Position numbers and translations under genes: made by a program
Notes under the pieces: generated by a model
What the model saw: only the letters and a program-made list of their open reading frames with translations
What the model was told of the DNA's origin: nothing
The model's database searches: none
Assembly: GCA_903911355.1 (NCBI GenBank)
Contig: CAIWDD010000027.1
Span: 1-43,425 of the forward strand
From: an uncultured Nodularia sp.
Lineage (GTDB): Bacteria > Cyanobacteriota > Cyanobacteriia > Cyanobacteriales > Nostocaceae
Direction of reading: 5' to 3'
Length of the DNA: 43,425 nucleotides
Part shown: one piece after another, positions 7,235 through 15,814 of the stretch
How positions within the stretch are numbered: the first letter of the stretch is position 1
Layout: the number at the start of each line of letters is the position of its first letter

Positions 7235-8206
7235 TTAAACAAAACAAGCCAGAAAATCCTGCTTAAGTTTGGCTCCATCAAGATTACGACCAATGAAAAC
7301 CAACTCATTTTTCCGAGTTTCATTTGGTTTCCAAGGGCGATCGGGTCTACCATCTAAGATCATATGCACACCTTGGAACACATAGCGATTATCTTCCCCA
7401 GCAATATTTAAAATCCCTTTCATGCGGAAAATATCCGGTCCTTGGGTACGCAATAACTCAGACAACCAAGCGTTGAGTTTTTCTCCATCTAACTCCCCTG
7501 CTTCCACCAATGCTACAGAATAAACTTGGTCATCATGTTCGTGAGCATCTTCACCCAAGAAATCCGGGTCAATTTCCAACGCCCTCTCTAAATCAAAAGC
7601 CTTCACACCCAATAAAGCGTTCATCTCTAGTTGGGCGTTTTGGGTACGGTAGATTTTTGCCATTGCATTCATCCCCCGAATGCGCTGTTCTAATTCATCT
7701 AACTGTTCTGGGGTGACTAAATCAGTTTTATTCAGGAGAATCACATCAGCAAAAGCAATCTGTTCTTGGGCTTCGTCAGTATCCCAATGTTGCCAAATAT
7801 GCTTCCCATCCACAACAGTTACCACTGCATCTAAAGACAGTAAGCTTTGCATATCTTCATCGACAAAAAATGTTTGAATTACCGGCGCTGGGTCAGCTAA
7901 ACCGGTGGTTTCAATCACTAAATGGTCGAACTTATCGCGCCGCTTCATTAAGTTACCGATAATCCGAATTAAGTCCCCACGCACTGTACAGCAAATACAG
8001 CCATTATTCATCTCGAAAATTTCTTCATCCGCATCAATAATCAGTTGATTATCAATACCTACTTCCCCAAATTCATTGACAATTACAGCTACTTTTTTTC
8101 CGTGTTCGTAGGTGAGGATATGGTTCAGAAGAGTGGTTTTTCCCGAACCGAGGTAACCTGTGAGTACGGTTACAGGTACGGCATTCGTGATTTCTTCAGT
8201 TAACAT
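7235..8206 (-). CDS. COG0523 (CobW-like) metal-chaperone GTPase
   Basis: 323 residues. Diagnostic motifs are the Walker A GYLGSGKTT (17-25), the CxCC metal site GCICCTVRGD (Cys70, Cys72, Cys73), ETTGLADPAP (99-108), the base-recognition NKTD (159-162) and a CobW C-terminal domain (YVFQGVHMIL). A short His-rich stretch, GEDAHEHDD, lies between domains. Members insert zinc or cobalt or act under zinc limitation, and in Anabaena some are Zur targets. It is the first gene of a minus-strand group (GTPase, WD40, Cys protein, metal-binding lipoprotein), with a Zur/Fur-like box 28 bp upstream. Its specific client is unknown. Confidence 0.88.
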   Translation of the reverse strand: MLTEEITNAVPVTVLTGYLGSGKTTLLNHILTYEHGKKVAVIVNEFGEVGIDNQLIIDADEEIFEMNNGCICCTVRGDLIRIIGNLMKRRDKFDHLVIETTGLADPAPVIQTFFVDEDMQSLLSLDAVVTVVDGKHIWQHWDTDEAQEQIAFADVILLNKTDLVTPEQLDELEQRIRGMNAMAKIYRTQNAQLEMNALLGVKAFDLERALEIDPDFLGEDAHEHDDQVYSVALVEAGELDGEKLNAWLSELLRTQGPDIFRMKGILNIAGEDNRYVFQGVHMILDGRPDRPWKPNETRKNELVFIGRNLDGAKLKQDFLACFV

Positions 8207-8233
8207 TGTCTAAATGCCTTTTTGTCATAGGTT

Positions 8234-8248
8234 AGATAATCATTACCA
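8234..8248 (-). promoter_or_regulatory. Candidate Zur (or Fur) box upstream of the COG0523 gene
   Basis: AGATAAT-C-ATTACCA matches 12 of 14 defined positions of the 7-1-7 pattern TGATAATNATTATCA. An extra half-site TGATAAT follows at 8253-8259. It is located 28 bp before the GTPase start. Because COG0523 genes are typical Zur targets I favour Zur. The sequence alone cannot separate the two regulators. Confidence 0.5.
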
Positions 8249-8451
8249 CCCATGATAATTGTTTTTATATCTTTGTGGTGGATTCACTGTAAGAGGATGT
8301 TTAAAGTTTATATCCATGATACTGCCAAATATGCTTTTTCTACTGACGCATCTGCACTAGGACATATATAAATGTTAATCCTGATGCACTCTACAATACT
8401 GTTGGTGTTGATCAGGAAAGATGGGCAAATCGGCTATGTCACACTCAGCAT

Positions 8452-9360
8452 TTATGGGGGTAGTAAGAAGTCTTGTGTGGCGGTGAAAACAATGTCTGGG
8501 TGTTCTTCATGTAATCCCAGAGAACCGGGAATAACTACGCTTTTTACTCCTGGTAGTGCTGCTACGGCGTTCATTTCTTGTCGGGACTTGGGGGGACTAG
8601 ACTCACCAATTACTACCATCAGGGGTATGGACAAGTTGCTTACAAGTGTGAGATAATCAGATTGATTGTTTATAGCATCGAGATTGCCAGTGACAAAAGC
8701 CGCAGATGCAAATCTGGCTCCTGGTTTTTGGGTAGTTAGCCACTTTCTCTCGATAAAACTGGGTGTAAGTTTACTTTCATCAGTGAAAACATGACGGCGG
8801 TACATCCAAGTTAAAAAGGAGGGTGTGGTATTTAGTTTATATAGCCCTTGCCCAACTATAGGCGATCGCACTAACCCTTTAACTAGGTCTGCTATCTGGG
8901 GACTAGCTCCCATGGTTGGTAAAGGACCGCGCCAAGTGGGTGCTAAGAGTAAGATCCGCAAGAACAAATGGGGTTGTTTTACCGCCAGTTGCAAAACATA
9001 ACTAGAAGCGTGACCCGCTGCGACTACGGTAATCGGCGGATTAAAAACGCTGTGAATAAAATCTTCTAGAAATTGCTGATATATTTCCGGTCTGTAGTTC
9101 AAACTTGGGCGCGAAGATTGTCCAAAACCGGGCCAGTCTACTACTGTAACTTGAAAATAGGGCGCGAGTAAATTGGCTAGTTCTCCCATTTCCCCCCGCA
9201 TGGAAACGCTGCTAAAAGCTGGTAATAGCAACAAGGGCGAACCTGTACCAATAGTTTCATAAATCACCCGTAATGGTTGGTTGTCCCAAGTCCAGGTGTA
9301 TTCTTGAACTACTCCACCGAATCCTACGGGGTCATAGGTTGACACTATGTTAGTTGACAT
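8452..9360 (-). CDS. Alpha/beta-hydrolase-fold protein, nucleophile apparently replaced
   Basis: 302 residues with the fold's landmarks: SPLLLLPAFSSVSMRGE (oxyanion region), VTVVDWPGFGQSSRP, a strand-turn-helix VVAAGHASSYVLQLA, and a terminal segment with LHEEHPD carrying the candidate histidine. In the nucleophile elbow, normally GxSxG, the sequence is G116-H-A118-S-S, so the expected serine is alanine, with Ser119 next to it. It may be a non-catalytic relative or use a shifted serine. I recall similar GHA elbows in cyanobacterial and plastid homologues, so this need not be decay. It is followed 40 bp downstream by genes on the same strand only in reverse order (sufE lies upstream). Confidence 0.8.
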   Translation of the reverse strand: MSTNIVSTYDPVGFGGVVQEYTWTWDNQPLRVIYETIGTGSPLLLLPAFSSVSMRGEMGELANLLAPYFQVTVVDWPGFGQSSRPSLNYRPEIYQQFLEDFIHSVFNPPITVVAAGHASSYVLQLAVKQPHLFLRILLLAPTWRGPLPTMGASPQIADLVKGLVRSPIVGQGLYKLNTTPSFLTWMYRRHVFTDESKLTPSFIERKWLTTQKPGARFASAAFVTGNLDAINNQSDYLTLVSNLSIPLMVVIGESSPPKSRQEMNAVAALPGVKSVVIPGSLGLHEEHPDIVFTATQDFLLPP

Positions 9361-9400
9361 CTGCTGACCTGCTTTTAGTGTAAAAAAGGGAAGCTAGGAA

Positions 9401-9829
9401 CTATAACTTACATTCAAGTGCCTTTTTCTGCATGGTTTTAAATATGTTATAAAATCCATTGGCGCGGGAAGGTGTGAGACTGACATTTAAGCCGGTTTCT
9501 TGAATAAAGTCTGGGGTGAGTTGGACAATTTCTGTGGGAGTGAGTCCATTTAAACCCTCCACTAACAACCCTACTAATCCCTTAGTTAACTGGGAATCGG
9601 AATCACCTTGGTATACAACTTTACCATCATCTAAGGCAGCGGTGATATAAACCTGAGATACACAGCCAGGAACCTTATTTTCTGGTACTTTACCAGTTTC
9701 TGGAAAGTCTGTTAACTTCTGAGCATACCAGATTAACTGCTCGTAACGCCGCTTCGGGTCACTCGCACGTTGAAAGCGTTGGACGATTTTAGCAAGAGCA
9801 GGTGGCAAAGAATCGATCATTGAGGACAT
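9401..9829 (-). CDS. sufE: SufE cysteine-desulfurase activator
   Basis: A 142-residue SufE that accepts sulfane sulfur from the SufS persulfide and passes it to the Suf scaffold for Fe-S cluster assembly. The motif VPGCVSQVYI places the sulfur-carrying Cys56. Length and the N-terminal LPPALAKIVQRFQ helix are typical. The gene stands alone, apart from the suf operon. It is 40 bp upstream of the alpha/beta-hydrolase-like gene on the same strand, so the two may share a transcript. Confidence 0.92.
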   Translation of the reverse strand: MSSMIDSLPPALAKIVQRFQRASDPKRRYEQLIWYAQKLTDFPETGKVPENKVPGCVSQVYITAALDDGKVVYQGDSDSQLTKGLVGLLVEGLNGLTPTEIVQLTPDFIQETGLNVSLTPSRANGFYNIFKTMQKKALECKL

Positions 9830-9904
9830 AATACAGGCTGGAAATAATCAGTCTTACCTTGAGTGTAGATGATTTTGTCGGCGATCGCCCCCAATGGTGA
9901 GAGG

Positions 9905-10804
9905 TCAATCTGCTAAAACTTGCGCCAGTTGCTGAGAGGCTTTTTCGATAGCATCTATACTACCTGCATTCACCAATCCATAATAGTCAAACACATAAAC
10001 TTGGTTATTTTTAGCAGCTGACAATTTTTGCCAAAAGCTTTCCTGTTTAAAAGCATCTAAAAGAGCAGTTTGTGACCCTCCTTGGGGAGGACTAATTAAA
10101 ATGATCACTTCGGGATTAGCTGCTAAAATTTTCTCAGCAGACAGAGTAATATAACCACCTATAGGGCTTGTTCCTTGTAGGTCTGCGGCTAAATTGTTAA
10201 CACCAAACTGGCGTAATAAATCTCCCGCCCAACTATTTTTATTAGGTGTTAAAATTGGCTGACGACTGACTAGGACTAGAGTAGAATTACTGTTGTTTTT
10301 CCCTTTGGGTAAAAACCCCTCGTAACGGTTTAATAACGGAGTCGGGTCTGCACCCACAAAACCAGCTAGGGTTTTAGTTAGTTCCTGGAGAGATTCCCAG
10401 CTATTAACCCTAGTAGAGAAAGTCTTAATTCCCAGTTTTTCCAGCTGTTGGAGCGTCTGGTCAGAAAAACCTTGAGCACCGATGACTAAATCTGGTTTGA
10501 GGGCCAGGATTTTCTCTAAGTCCGCAGGAGTTTGACCCTGAGCGACTCTTTGTAAACCCTGAAACCGGGGGTCTTTATTCAGTAAACTACCACCTGTAAT
10601 CCCCACTAGTTTTGTGGAGTCCAATTGATAAATAATATCAGCAGTTAAAGACGTGAGGGCGACGATTCTTTGTGCTGATTCTTGGGGTGTTTGGTTTACA
10701 TTTACAGGTGTTGTTGGTGGTTGTGGGGGGATGGGCTGATTACAAGCTGTTAGTAATATACTCAACAGAATAGCCCAGGTTAATAAGAATTTTTTTTGAT
10801 CCAT
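9905..10804 (-). CDS. FecB/BtuF-type periplasmic binding lipoprotein
   Basis: 299 residues with a lipobox LLTAC (Cys21). A Periplasmic_binding_2 domain follows: RIVALTSLTADIIYQLDSTK, the middle DLEKILALKPDLVIGAQGF and the C-terminal QVYVFDYYGLVNAGSIDAIEKASQQLA. The family binds ferric siderophores, haem or cobalamin. The matching FecCD permease gene lies upstream on the same strand but is separated by 291 bp of repeat insertions, so the original operon has probably been opened up by mobile elements. No ATPase gene is nearby. Substrate not determinable. Confidence 0.87.
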   Translation of the reverse strand: MDQKKFLLTWAILLSILLTACNQPIPPQPPTTPVNVNQTPQESAQRIVALTSLTADIIYQLDSTKLVGITGGSLLNKDPRFQGLQRVAQGQTPADLEKILALKPDLVIGAQGFSDQTLQQLEKLGIKTFSTRVNSWESLQELTKTLAGFVGADPTPLLNRYEGFLPKGKNNSNSTLVLVSRQPILTPNKNSWAGDLLRQFGVNNLAADLQGTSPIGGYITLSAEKILAANPEVIILISPPQGGSQTALLDAFKQESFWQKLSAAKNNQVYVFDYYGLVNAGSIDAIEKASQQLAQVLAD

Positions 10805-10842
10805 GATGTTGATTAGGTTACCGAAAAGTCCTTTAATTCTAA

Positions 10843-10996
10843 GAGGATGTTTGGAAAGTTATGATTAGTGTATCAACTATTGTTTTACCCCTCCCTAACC
10901 CTCCCCTTGTCAGGGGAGGGGACTGGATTTGATTGTTTTTTGTGTGTTCGGTGTGTTCGGTGTGTTCCCTCAGATAAAAATTACCTGTTGAAAACT
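10843..10996 (+). repeat. MITE family A copy, right end lost
   Basis: Starts with GAGGATGTTTGGAAAGTTA preceded by TAA, and contains the family's internal blocks (agtgtatcaactattg, cccctccctaaccctcccc, ggggactggatttgattg, cagataaaaattacctgttg). It stops at aaaactt without the right terminal inverted repeat, where an unrelated element begins. It separates the permease and binding-protein genes. Confidence 0.75.
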
Positions 10997-11000
10997 TCAG

Positions 11001-11088
11001 GACTTACGCAAAACACAACGAAAATAGGGGTAATTCCTCAATCACCCGTACATCAGAACTAGGTTTTTAGTCCAATCTCGCGTAAGTC
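11001..11088. repeat. 88-bp element with GACTTACGC inverted ends
   Basis: GACTTACGC at 11001-11009 is mirrored by GCGTAAGTC at 11080-11088. Ends of this type (gacttacgcaa) recur at 15505 and, with one change, at 31331, and are familiar from cyanobacterial small transposon-derived repeats. It abuts the right edge of the MITE at 10843 and ends 7 bp before the permease stop. Confidence 0.6.
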
Positions 11089-11095
11089 GTGTTAA

Positions 11096-12154
11096 TTACA
11101 CATTGCGCCGATAAAGGAGATAGATAAATAAGGGAGAACCCAGCAAAGCTGTGACTGCTCCCACGGGAATTTCTACAGCACCTAACCGAGACAGTAAGTC
11201 TGCAAAGCTGAGAACTAAAGCCCCACCTATTGCACTTAGTGGTAAAACAGCACGGTAATCTGTACCTACGATCAGGCGGATTCCGTGGGGAACAATTAAA
11301 CCCACGAACCCAATTAAACCCCCTATACTTACCGCTCCCGCAGCTAAGAGTGTGGCGGTAGCACCAATTAAAATCCGCGATCGCCATACAGAAACACCTA
11401 GTCCTGTGGCTAACTCGTCACCCAGGTTCAACAAGTTAACCGCACGCGCTAGTAAGCATCCCCCTAAGAGGGCGACACTAATATAGGAACCGGAAATAGT
11501 TACCTCACTCCAACCGCGCCCATTCAAACTACCAATTAACCAATTTAAGGCCGCTTGTATTTGACCATCTTCGGCTATGAGTAACAACACAGACTGAACT
11601 GCACCAAATAAGGAACTGACAGCAACTCCCCCTAAAATCAATCTTTCTACGGAAATCCCATCACGACGGTAAGCTAGGAAATAAACAAGAATAGTTGTTA
11701 ATAAGCCCCCCATCCAAGCCCCTAAAGGTATCCAGGTCTGCAATATACCTAAACTGAGCATAGCTACCGCCGCTAAACCAGCACCCGCAGAAATTCCCAG
11801 TAAGAACGGACTCGCCAAGCCATTTTTCAGCATTCCCTGGAGTAATGACCCGGACATTCCCAGAGCAGCACCCACCAGCAGGGCGGCTAGGGTGCGCGGT
11901 AGGCGCAGATCCCAGAGAATTGTTTGATAGAGTTCATCACCCCGGCGTATTAATGCTAACCACAGTTGATTGGGGGTCATGGCTACTGCGCCCAATGACA
12001 GAGAAATTCCGGTGACTAGCACCAGTCCTACTAGTAGCAATACAGTTACTACTAATAGGCGATCGCCCCTCCCTAATTCCCCTGTGACATTTTGGTGCGG
12101 TCGCCTTGGCAACCACAACTTGAATATTCCCATTTTAATGAATATATTTTGCAA
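11096..12154 (-). CDS. FecCD/BtuC-type ABC permease
   Basis: A 352-residue inner-membrane permease for a siderophore, haem or cobalamin importer. Many hydrophobic segments and family signatures are present: LRLPRTLAALLVGAALGMSG (LxxPR...L.GaaL.G), LASPFLLGISAGAGLAA and the near-C-terminal GLIGFVGLIVPHGIRLIVGT. The reading frame opens with TTG at 12154 (AGGGAG lies only 3 nt before it). An ATG seven codons later (12133) has no visible ribosome site, so the start is unsettled. The binding protein lies downstream across a repeat block, and no partner ATPase is in the window. Confidence 0.88.
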   Translation of the reverse strand: MQNIFIKMGIFKLWLPRRPHQNVTGELGRGDRLLVVTVLLLVGLVLVTGISLSLGAVAMTPNQLWLALIRRGDELYQTILWDLRLPRTLAALLVGAALGMSGSLLQGMLKNGLASPFLLGISAGAGLAAVAMLSLGILQTWIPLGAWMGGLLTTILVYFLAYRRDGISVERLILGGVAVSSLFGAVQSVLLLIAEDGQIQAALNWLIGSLNGRGWSEVTISGSYISVALLGGCLLARAVNLLNLGDELATGLGVSVWRSRILIGATATLLAAGAVSIGGLIGFVGLIVPHGIRLIVGTDYRAVLPLSAIGGALVLSFADLLSRLGAVEIPVGAVTALLGSPLFIYLLYRRNV

Positions 12155-12236
12155 TAGCTCCCTAGAAGTATTCCATCACTAATACAAACTCTTGTCAATA
12201 ACCCCAGAGGGAATATGAAGATTTACACATATTTAA

Positions 12237-12468
12237 GAGGATGTTTGATAAGTCATCATTAGTGTATCGAATATTATTTGACCCCACCCTCACCCTCACC
12301 CTGTCAGGGGGGACTGGATTTGATTGTTTTTTGTGCGGTCGGTGAGCGAAGTCGATAGCGATAGCGTGGCGTTAGCCATACCGTGTTCCCCAATCCTTCC
12401 CAATCCTTCGGTGTGTTCCCTGTTCCCTAATATAAAAATTACCTGTTGAAAACTGATCAAACAACCTC
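12237..12468 (+). repeat. Complete MITE family A copy with TAA target duplication
   Basis: 232 bp with terminal inverted repeats: GAGGATGTTTGATAAGTC on the left, and TGATCAAACAACCTC on the right, which is the complement with one change. TAA flanks both sides (12234-12236, 12469-12471). There is no coding capacity. It carries a secondary insertion-like stretch with gcgatagcgtggcgttagcc, another common cyanobacterial repeat. It occupies most of the permease-psaK spacer. Confidence 0.8.
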
Positions 12469-12588
12469 TAAGATTAAGGATTAAGAATAACTGTTAAGTA
12501 TTGATGCAAAAGCCGTTTTTTTGTTGAAATTCCCAGGGAAATATTTCAATTATATTTCTAGCCATTAGAATTTTAGGAGCTAAATCCG

Positions 12589-12849
12589 GTGTTACCTTCC
12601 ACTATCATCGCTGCTGTAACTACACCCCTAGAATGGAGTCCCACCGTTGCAGGTATTATGATTGTAGCCAACATTATCGCCGTTGCCTTGGGTAAACTTA
12701 CCATCAAGTACCCCAGCGTTGGGCCATCTCTCCCCGCAGCCAATTTATTCGGCGGTTTTGGTTTACCTGCGGTACTAGCAACTACAGCCTTTGGTCATCT
12801 TTTGGGAGTAGGTATAATTTTAGGACTGCATAACATCGGCAGAATTTAG
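12589..12849 (+). CDS. psaK: Photosystem I reaction-centre subunit PsaK
   Basis: An 86-residue thylakoid membrane protein with two hydrophobic helices (VAGIMIVANIIAVALG and the C-terminal LPAVLATTAFGHLLGVGIIL). The psaK signatures are TPLEWSPTV at the N-terminus and NLFGGFGLPAVLATTAFGHLLG at the end. PsaK is a peripheral PSI subunit on the PsaA side that contacts antenna and IsiA. It starts at GTG with AGGAG nine bases upstream. A hairpin follows the stop. It is monocistronic by context. Confidence 0.92.
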   Translation: MLPSTIIAAVTTPLEWSPTVAGIMIVANIIAVALGKLTIKYPSVGPSLPAANLFGGFGLPAVLATTAFGHLLGVGIILGLHNIGRI

Positions 12850-12860
12850 CTAAAACCCAC

Positions 12861-12886
12861 AGAGGTGAAGCCTTAGCTTCACTTCT
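12861..12886 (+). terminator. Hairpin terminator after psaK
   Basis: An 11-bp stem (AGAGGTGAAGC with GCTTCACTTCT, one G-T pair) around a CTTA loop, followed by a pyrimidine-rich tract and five T at 12892-12896. It starts 12 bp after the psaK stop. Confidence 0.6.
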
Positions 12887-12951
12887 CTCACTTTTTGCTT
12901 ACCGGGGATTTAAGTTAAAATTTTCAAGTCTTAGCACGTAAATCCATCGTT

Positions 12952-15117
12952 ATGCTGCAGTACCCCCACCTCGAACAGGCGTTAAAATACCACTTTGGTT
13001 ACGATAATTTTCGCCCCGGACAACGACAAATTATTGAAGATGCGCTGCAAAATCGGGATTTATTGGTAGTAATGCCCACAGGTGGGGGTAAATCATTGTG
13101 CTTTCAGTTACCAGCCTTGATGAAAAAAGGCTTAACGGTAGTGGTTTCGCCGTTAATCGCTCTCATGCAAGACCAAGTAGAAGCATTGAGAAATAATAAT
13201 ATTTCTGCTACATTTCTCAATAGTAGCCTCAATCCCTACAAAGTGCGATCGCGTGAGGAAGCCATCCGTAACGGCAAAGTTAAACTACTCTACGTAGCCC
13301 CAGAACGTTTATTAAGCTCAAGATTTCTGCCATTTTTAGACTTAGTACATCACCAAATTGGTATTTCTACCTTCGCCATTGACGAAGCCCATTGTGTATC
13401 CGAATGGGGACACGACTTTCGCCCAGAATATCGCCAGTTAAAATCCCTACGTCACCGCTATCCAGATGTTCCCACCATCGCCCTCACCGCTACAGCCACA
13501 GACCGCGTCCGTAGTGATATCATTCAACAATTAGAACTAAAGCAACCGCAGATCCACTTAGCTGGCTTTAACAGGCAAAATCTTTATTACGAAGTGCGGA
13601 CTAAATCTAGCACTGTATACGCCGAAATCTTAGAAATGATTCGGGAAACTGACGGTTCAGTGATTATCTATTGTCTCACCCGGAAAAAAGTTGATGAACT
13701 CACATTTAAACTGCAACATGATCAAATTTCCGCCTTACCCTATCATGCTGGTTTAACTGATGAGGAACGCAGCAAGAATCAAACTCGATTTATTCGCGAT
13801 GATGTGCGGGTCATTGTAGCTACTATCGCCTTTGGGATGGGAATTAATAAACCTGATGTGCGGTTAGTCATTCACTCTGATTTACCACGGAATTTAGAAA
13901 GTTATTATCAAGAATCTGGGCGAGCGGGTAGAGATGGTGAACCTTCACGTTGTACCATGTTCTTTAGTTTTGGTGATATTAAAACCATTGAGTGGAGTAT
14001 TGAGCAAAAAACTGACCCTCAAGAACAATTAATTGCCAAACAACAGCTACGTCAGGTAATTGATTATGCTGAAGGTACAGACTGTCGGCGTACAATTCAA
14101 CTAGGTTATTTTGGCGAACGTTTTACCGGTAATTGTGGTAACTGTGATAACTGTCGTTATCCCAAACCTGTACAAGACTGGACAATTGAAGCCATGAAGT
14201 TTTTATCTTGCGTGGCCCGTTGTCAAGAAAGATTTGGAATGCTACACATTATTGATGTCTTGCGGGGAAGTAAAAGTAAAAAAATTACCCAAAATCAACA
14301 CGACAAACTCTCTACCTACGGGATTGGGAAAGATAAAACTGTAGATGAATGGCGCATTTTAGGGCGTTCTCTGTTACATCAAGGGTTGTTACAACAAACC
14401 AACGATGGTTACTCGGTTTTAAAGCTGAATGCTTTGAGTTGGGAGGTGATGAAGCGACAGCGCCAAGTTTTGATTGCTGTTCCTGTGGCGCAAAAAATCT
14501 CCCCCGTCTCAGAGGGTGACAAAACAGCCCAAGCAGAATTATTATTACAACGCTTGCGATCGCTGCGCAAGCAACTAGCTGATGAACAGTCTGTAGCGCC
14601 CTACGTTGTCTTTCAAGATTCTACCCTCAGGTTAATGGCCCAGGTACAACCCCAATCCTTAACAGAATTTGGTAAACTTTCTGGGGTAGGTAGTCACAAA
14701 CTCGCTCAGTATGGTGAAAAATTCCTCGCAGAAATCACCGCCTACCGTCGAGAACAAGGTATATCACCCACAAAACATGATTCTCCAGGTACTCTAGCTA
14801 TTAAGAATTTACCTAATGATACCGAGTTAACCACATTAAGACTACACCAACAAGGTTTGAGTGTAGCTGAAATTGCCCACCAGCGCAATCTTACCCCCTC
14901 CACAATTTTTACCCACCTTTCTCAGTTAATGGCTAAAAATCAGCCTGTAGATTTAAATCAGTTAGTCCCCCTAGAGCATCAAAAAAAAATTTGGCAAGTT
15001 TTAGAGATTTTGGGTGATGTTTCTCTCACCCCCATTAAACAACAATTAGGAGAAAACTATACTTTTGATGAAATTCGCTTAGTCAGGGAAAAATGGCGGC
15101 GGAAAAATCCTCAGTAA
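12952..15117 (+). CDS. recQ: RecQ-family ATP-dependent DNA helicase
   Basis: A 721-residue 3'-5' helicase in recombination repair. Domains in order: superfamily-2 helicase core with Walker A PTGGGKS (42-48), DEAH (144-147, [18 protein letters not shown]) and motif VI ([10 protein letters not shown]); RecQ zinc module (DCRRT...CGNCDNC); winged helix; HRDC domain ([13 protein letters not shown]...GVGSHKL); and a C-terminal helix-turn-helix segment ([22 protein letters not shown]). That layout matches long bacterial RecQ proteins. A strong palindrome lies 44 bp after the stop. Confidence 0.93.
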   Translation: MLQYPHLEQALKYHFGYDNFRPGQRQIIEDALQNRDLLVVMPTGGGKSLCFQLPALMKKGLTVVVSPLIALMQDQVEALRNNNISATFLNSSLNPYKVRSREEAIRNGKVKLLYVAPERLLSSRFLPFLDLVHHQIGISTFAIDEAHCVSEWGHDFRPEYRQLKSLRHRYPDVPTIALTATATDRVRSDIIQQLELKQPQIHLAGFNRQNLYYEVRTKSSTVYAEILEMIRETDGSVIIYCLTRKKVDELTFKLQHDQISALPYHAGLTDEERSKNQTRFIRDDVRVIVATIAFGMGINKPDVRLVIHSDLPRNLESYYQESGRAGRDGEPSRCTMFFSFGDIKTIEWSIEQKTDPQEQLIAKQQLRQVIDYAEGTDCRRTIQLGYFGERFTGNCGNCDNCRYPKPVQDWTIEAMKFLSCVARCQERFGMLHIIDVLRGSKSKKITQNQHDKLSTYGIGKDKTVDEWRILGRSLLHQGLLQQTNDGYSVLKLNALSWEVMKRQRQVLIAVPVAQKISPVSEGDKTAQAELLLQRLRSLRKQLADEQSVAPYVVFQDSTLRLMAQVQPQSLTEFGKLSGVGSHKLAQYGEKFLAEITAYRREQGISPTKHDSPGTLAIKNLPNDTELTTLRLHQQGLSVAEIAHQRNLTPSTIFTHLSQLMAKNQPVDLNQLVPLEHQKKIWQVLEILGDVSLTPIKQQLGENYTFDEIRLVREKWRRKNPQ

Positions 15118-15160
15118 TCCTTGGGGTTTTGTTCCTTTGAGTGGTGTAATAATTAAATTC

Positions 15161-15191
15161 GATACCCGATTTGGTTGAGAAATCGGGTATC
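15161..15191. terminator. Bidirectional hairpin between recQ and a tiny gene
   Basis: A perfect 12-bp stem, GATACCCGATTT with AAATCGGGTATC, and a 7-nt loop. T/A-rich sequence lies on both sides (tgtttcctattta on the right; aattaaattc on the left). It can terminate recQ on the plus strand and the small gene on the minus strand. Confidence 0.65.
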
Positions 15192-15211
15192 TGTTTCCTA
15201 TTTATTTGATC

Positions 15212-15385
15212 TCAAACTGCATCTATAGCACGAGAAATTTTACCCCTAGACTCTGAAGATATAATTTCAGGCTTTGCTGCTTTGTGGTTTTGTCGTTTAT
15301 TGGCTATCACAGATAGAAATGCGGGAAGACTAATACAGATGATAGTATTTAGCAGTGTTAGTAATAGACCATCCATGAAATTCAT
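15212..15385 (-). CDS. Tiny membrane protein, paralogue of the one at 16612-16842
   Basis: A 57-residue frame beginning MNFMDGLLLTLLNTIICISL. A GAGG motif lies 8 bases before the chosen ATG (15385), and an ATG three codons later is possible. One hydrophobic N-terminal segment (about 6-28) precedes a short basic, Ser-rich cytoplasmic-like tail. The N-terminus MDGLLLTLLN matches MDVLLLTLLN of the gene at 16842, and the DNA just upstream of both ATGs is also alike, so the two are duplicates. The tails differ. I recognise no family. One membrane helix plus polar tail would fit a small regulator or a type I toxin-like peptide, but that is speculation. Confidence 0.55.
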   Translation of the reverse strand: MNFMDGLLLTLLNTIICISLPAFLSVIANKRQNHKAAKPEIISSESRGKISRAIDAV

Positions 15386-15504
15386 ATATTATCCTCGCTT
15401 CAAAAAATTGTTTTTACTATCTATTATTTTGACGCAAAAGCTGCTCAATATTTATATATATAATCTGTTTTTTATTAACTCTTCTATAAGTCTGATAAAT
15501 ATAT

Positions 15505-15610
15505 GACTTACGCAACTGGTACAGGCGATCGCCTTCGTGCTGTTCCAATGCACTAGTTAATCATCACCGAAGTTGAATCAAAATCCCTGGAATAGTTATT
15601 CTTGTGTTTT
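15505..15610 (+). repeat. Dispersed repeat B, short form
   Basis: Begins GACTTACGCAACTGG, passes a HIP1 site (ggcgatcgcc), then reads caatgcactagttaatcat, accgaagtt and aatccctggaatagtt. The same blocks occur in order at 31331-31590, but there an extra roughly 147 bp bounded by HIP1 sites is present. Non-coding. Confidence 0.75.
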
Positions 15611-15742
15611 GAATATCTGTCGTTTACTGTATCAGAGTTTGAGGGAGTTTATTAATGTGGTAAAGTCTATTATGGCTAACGCCACCTTATCGCTATCAGC
15701 CGCACCTCAAAAATCACTGTTGACAATTGGCGAAGGTATTGT

Positions 15743-15772
15743 TTGACAAGTAGTTATGATTTTAAATATACT
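15743..15772 (+). promoter_or_regulatory. Sigma70-type promoter for the secreted-protein gene
   Basis: TTGACA at 15743-15748 and TATACT at 15767-15772 with an 18-bp spacer, 43 bp upstream of the start codon at 15815. Confidence 0.55.
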
Positions 15773-15814
15773 TAGCAAGTATCCTTTTGACTCTTAAAGA
15801 GGTTATAAATAGCT

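Noticed and set aside
9905-12154. Cobalamin riboswitch controlling the FecCD/BtuF-like genes
   Set aside because: No B12-box-like sequence is visible in the upstream spacer, which is mostly MITE.
15282-15506. Plus-strand 74-codon frame
   Set aside because: Antisense to the small membrane-protein gene at 15212-15385, which has a ribosome site and a paralogue. The tail is AT-rich low complexity.
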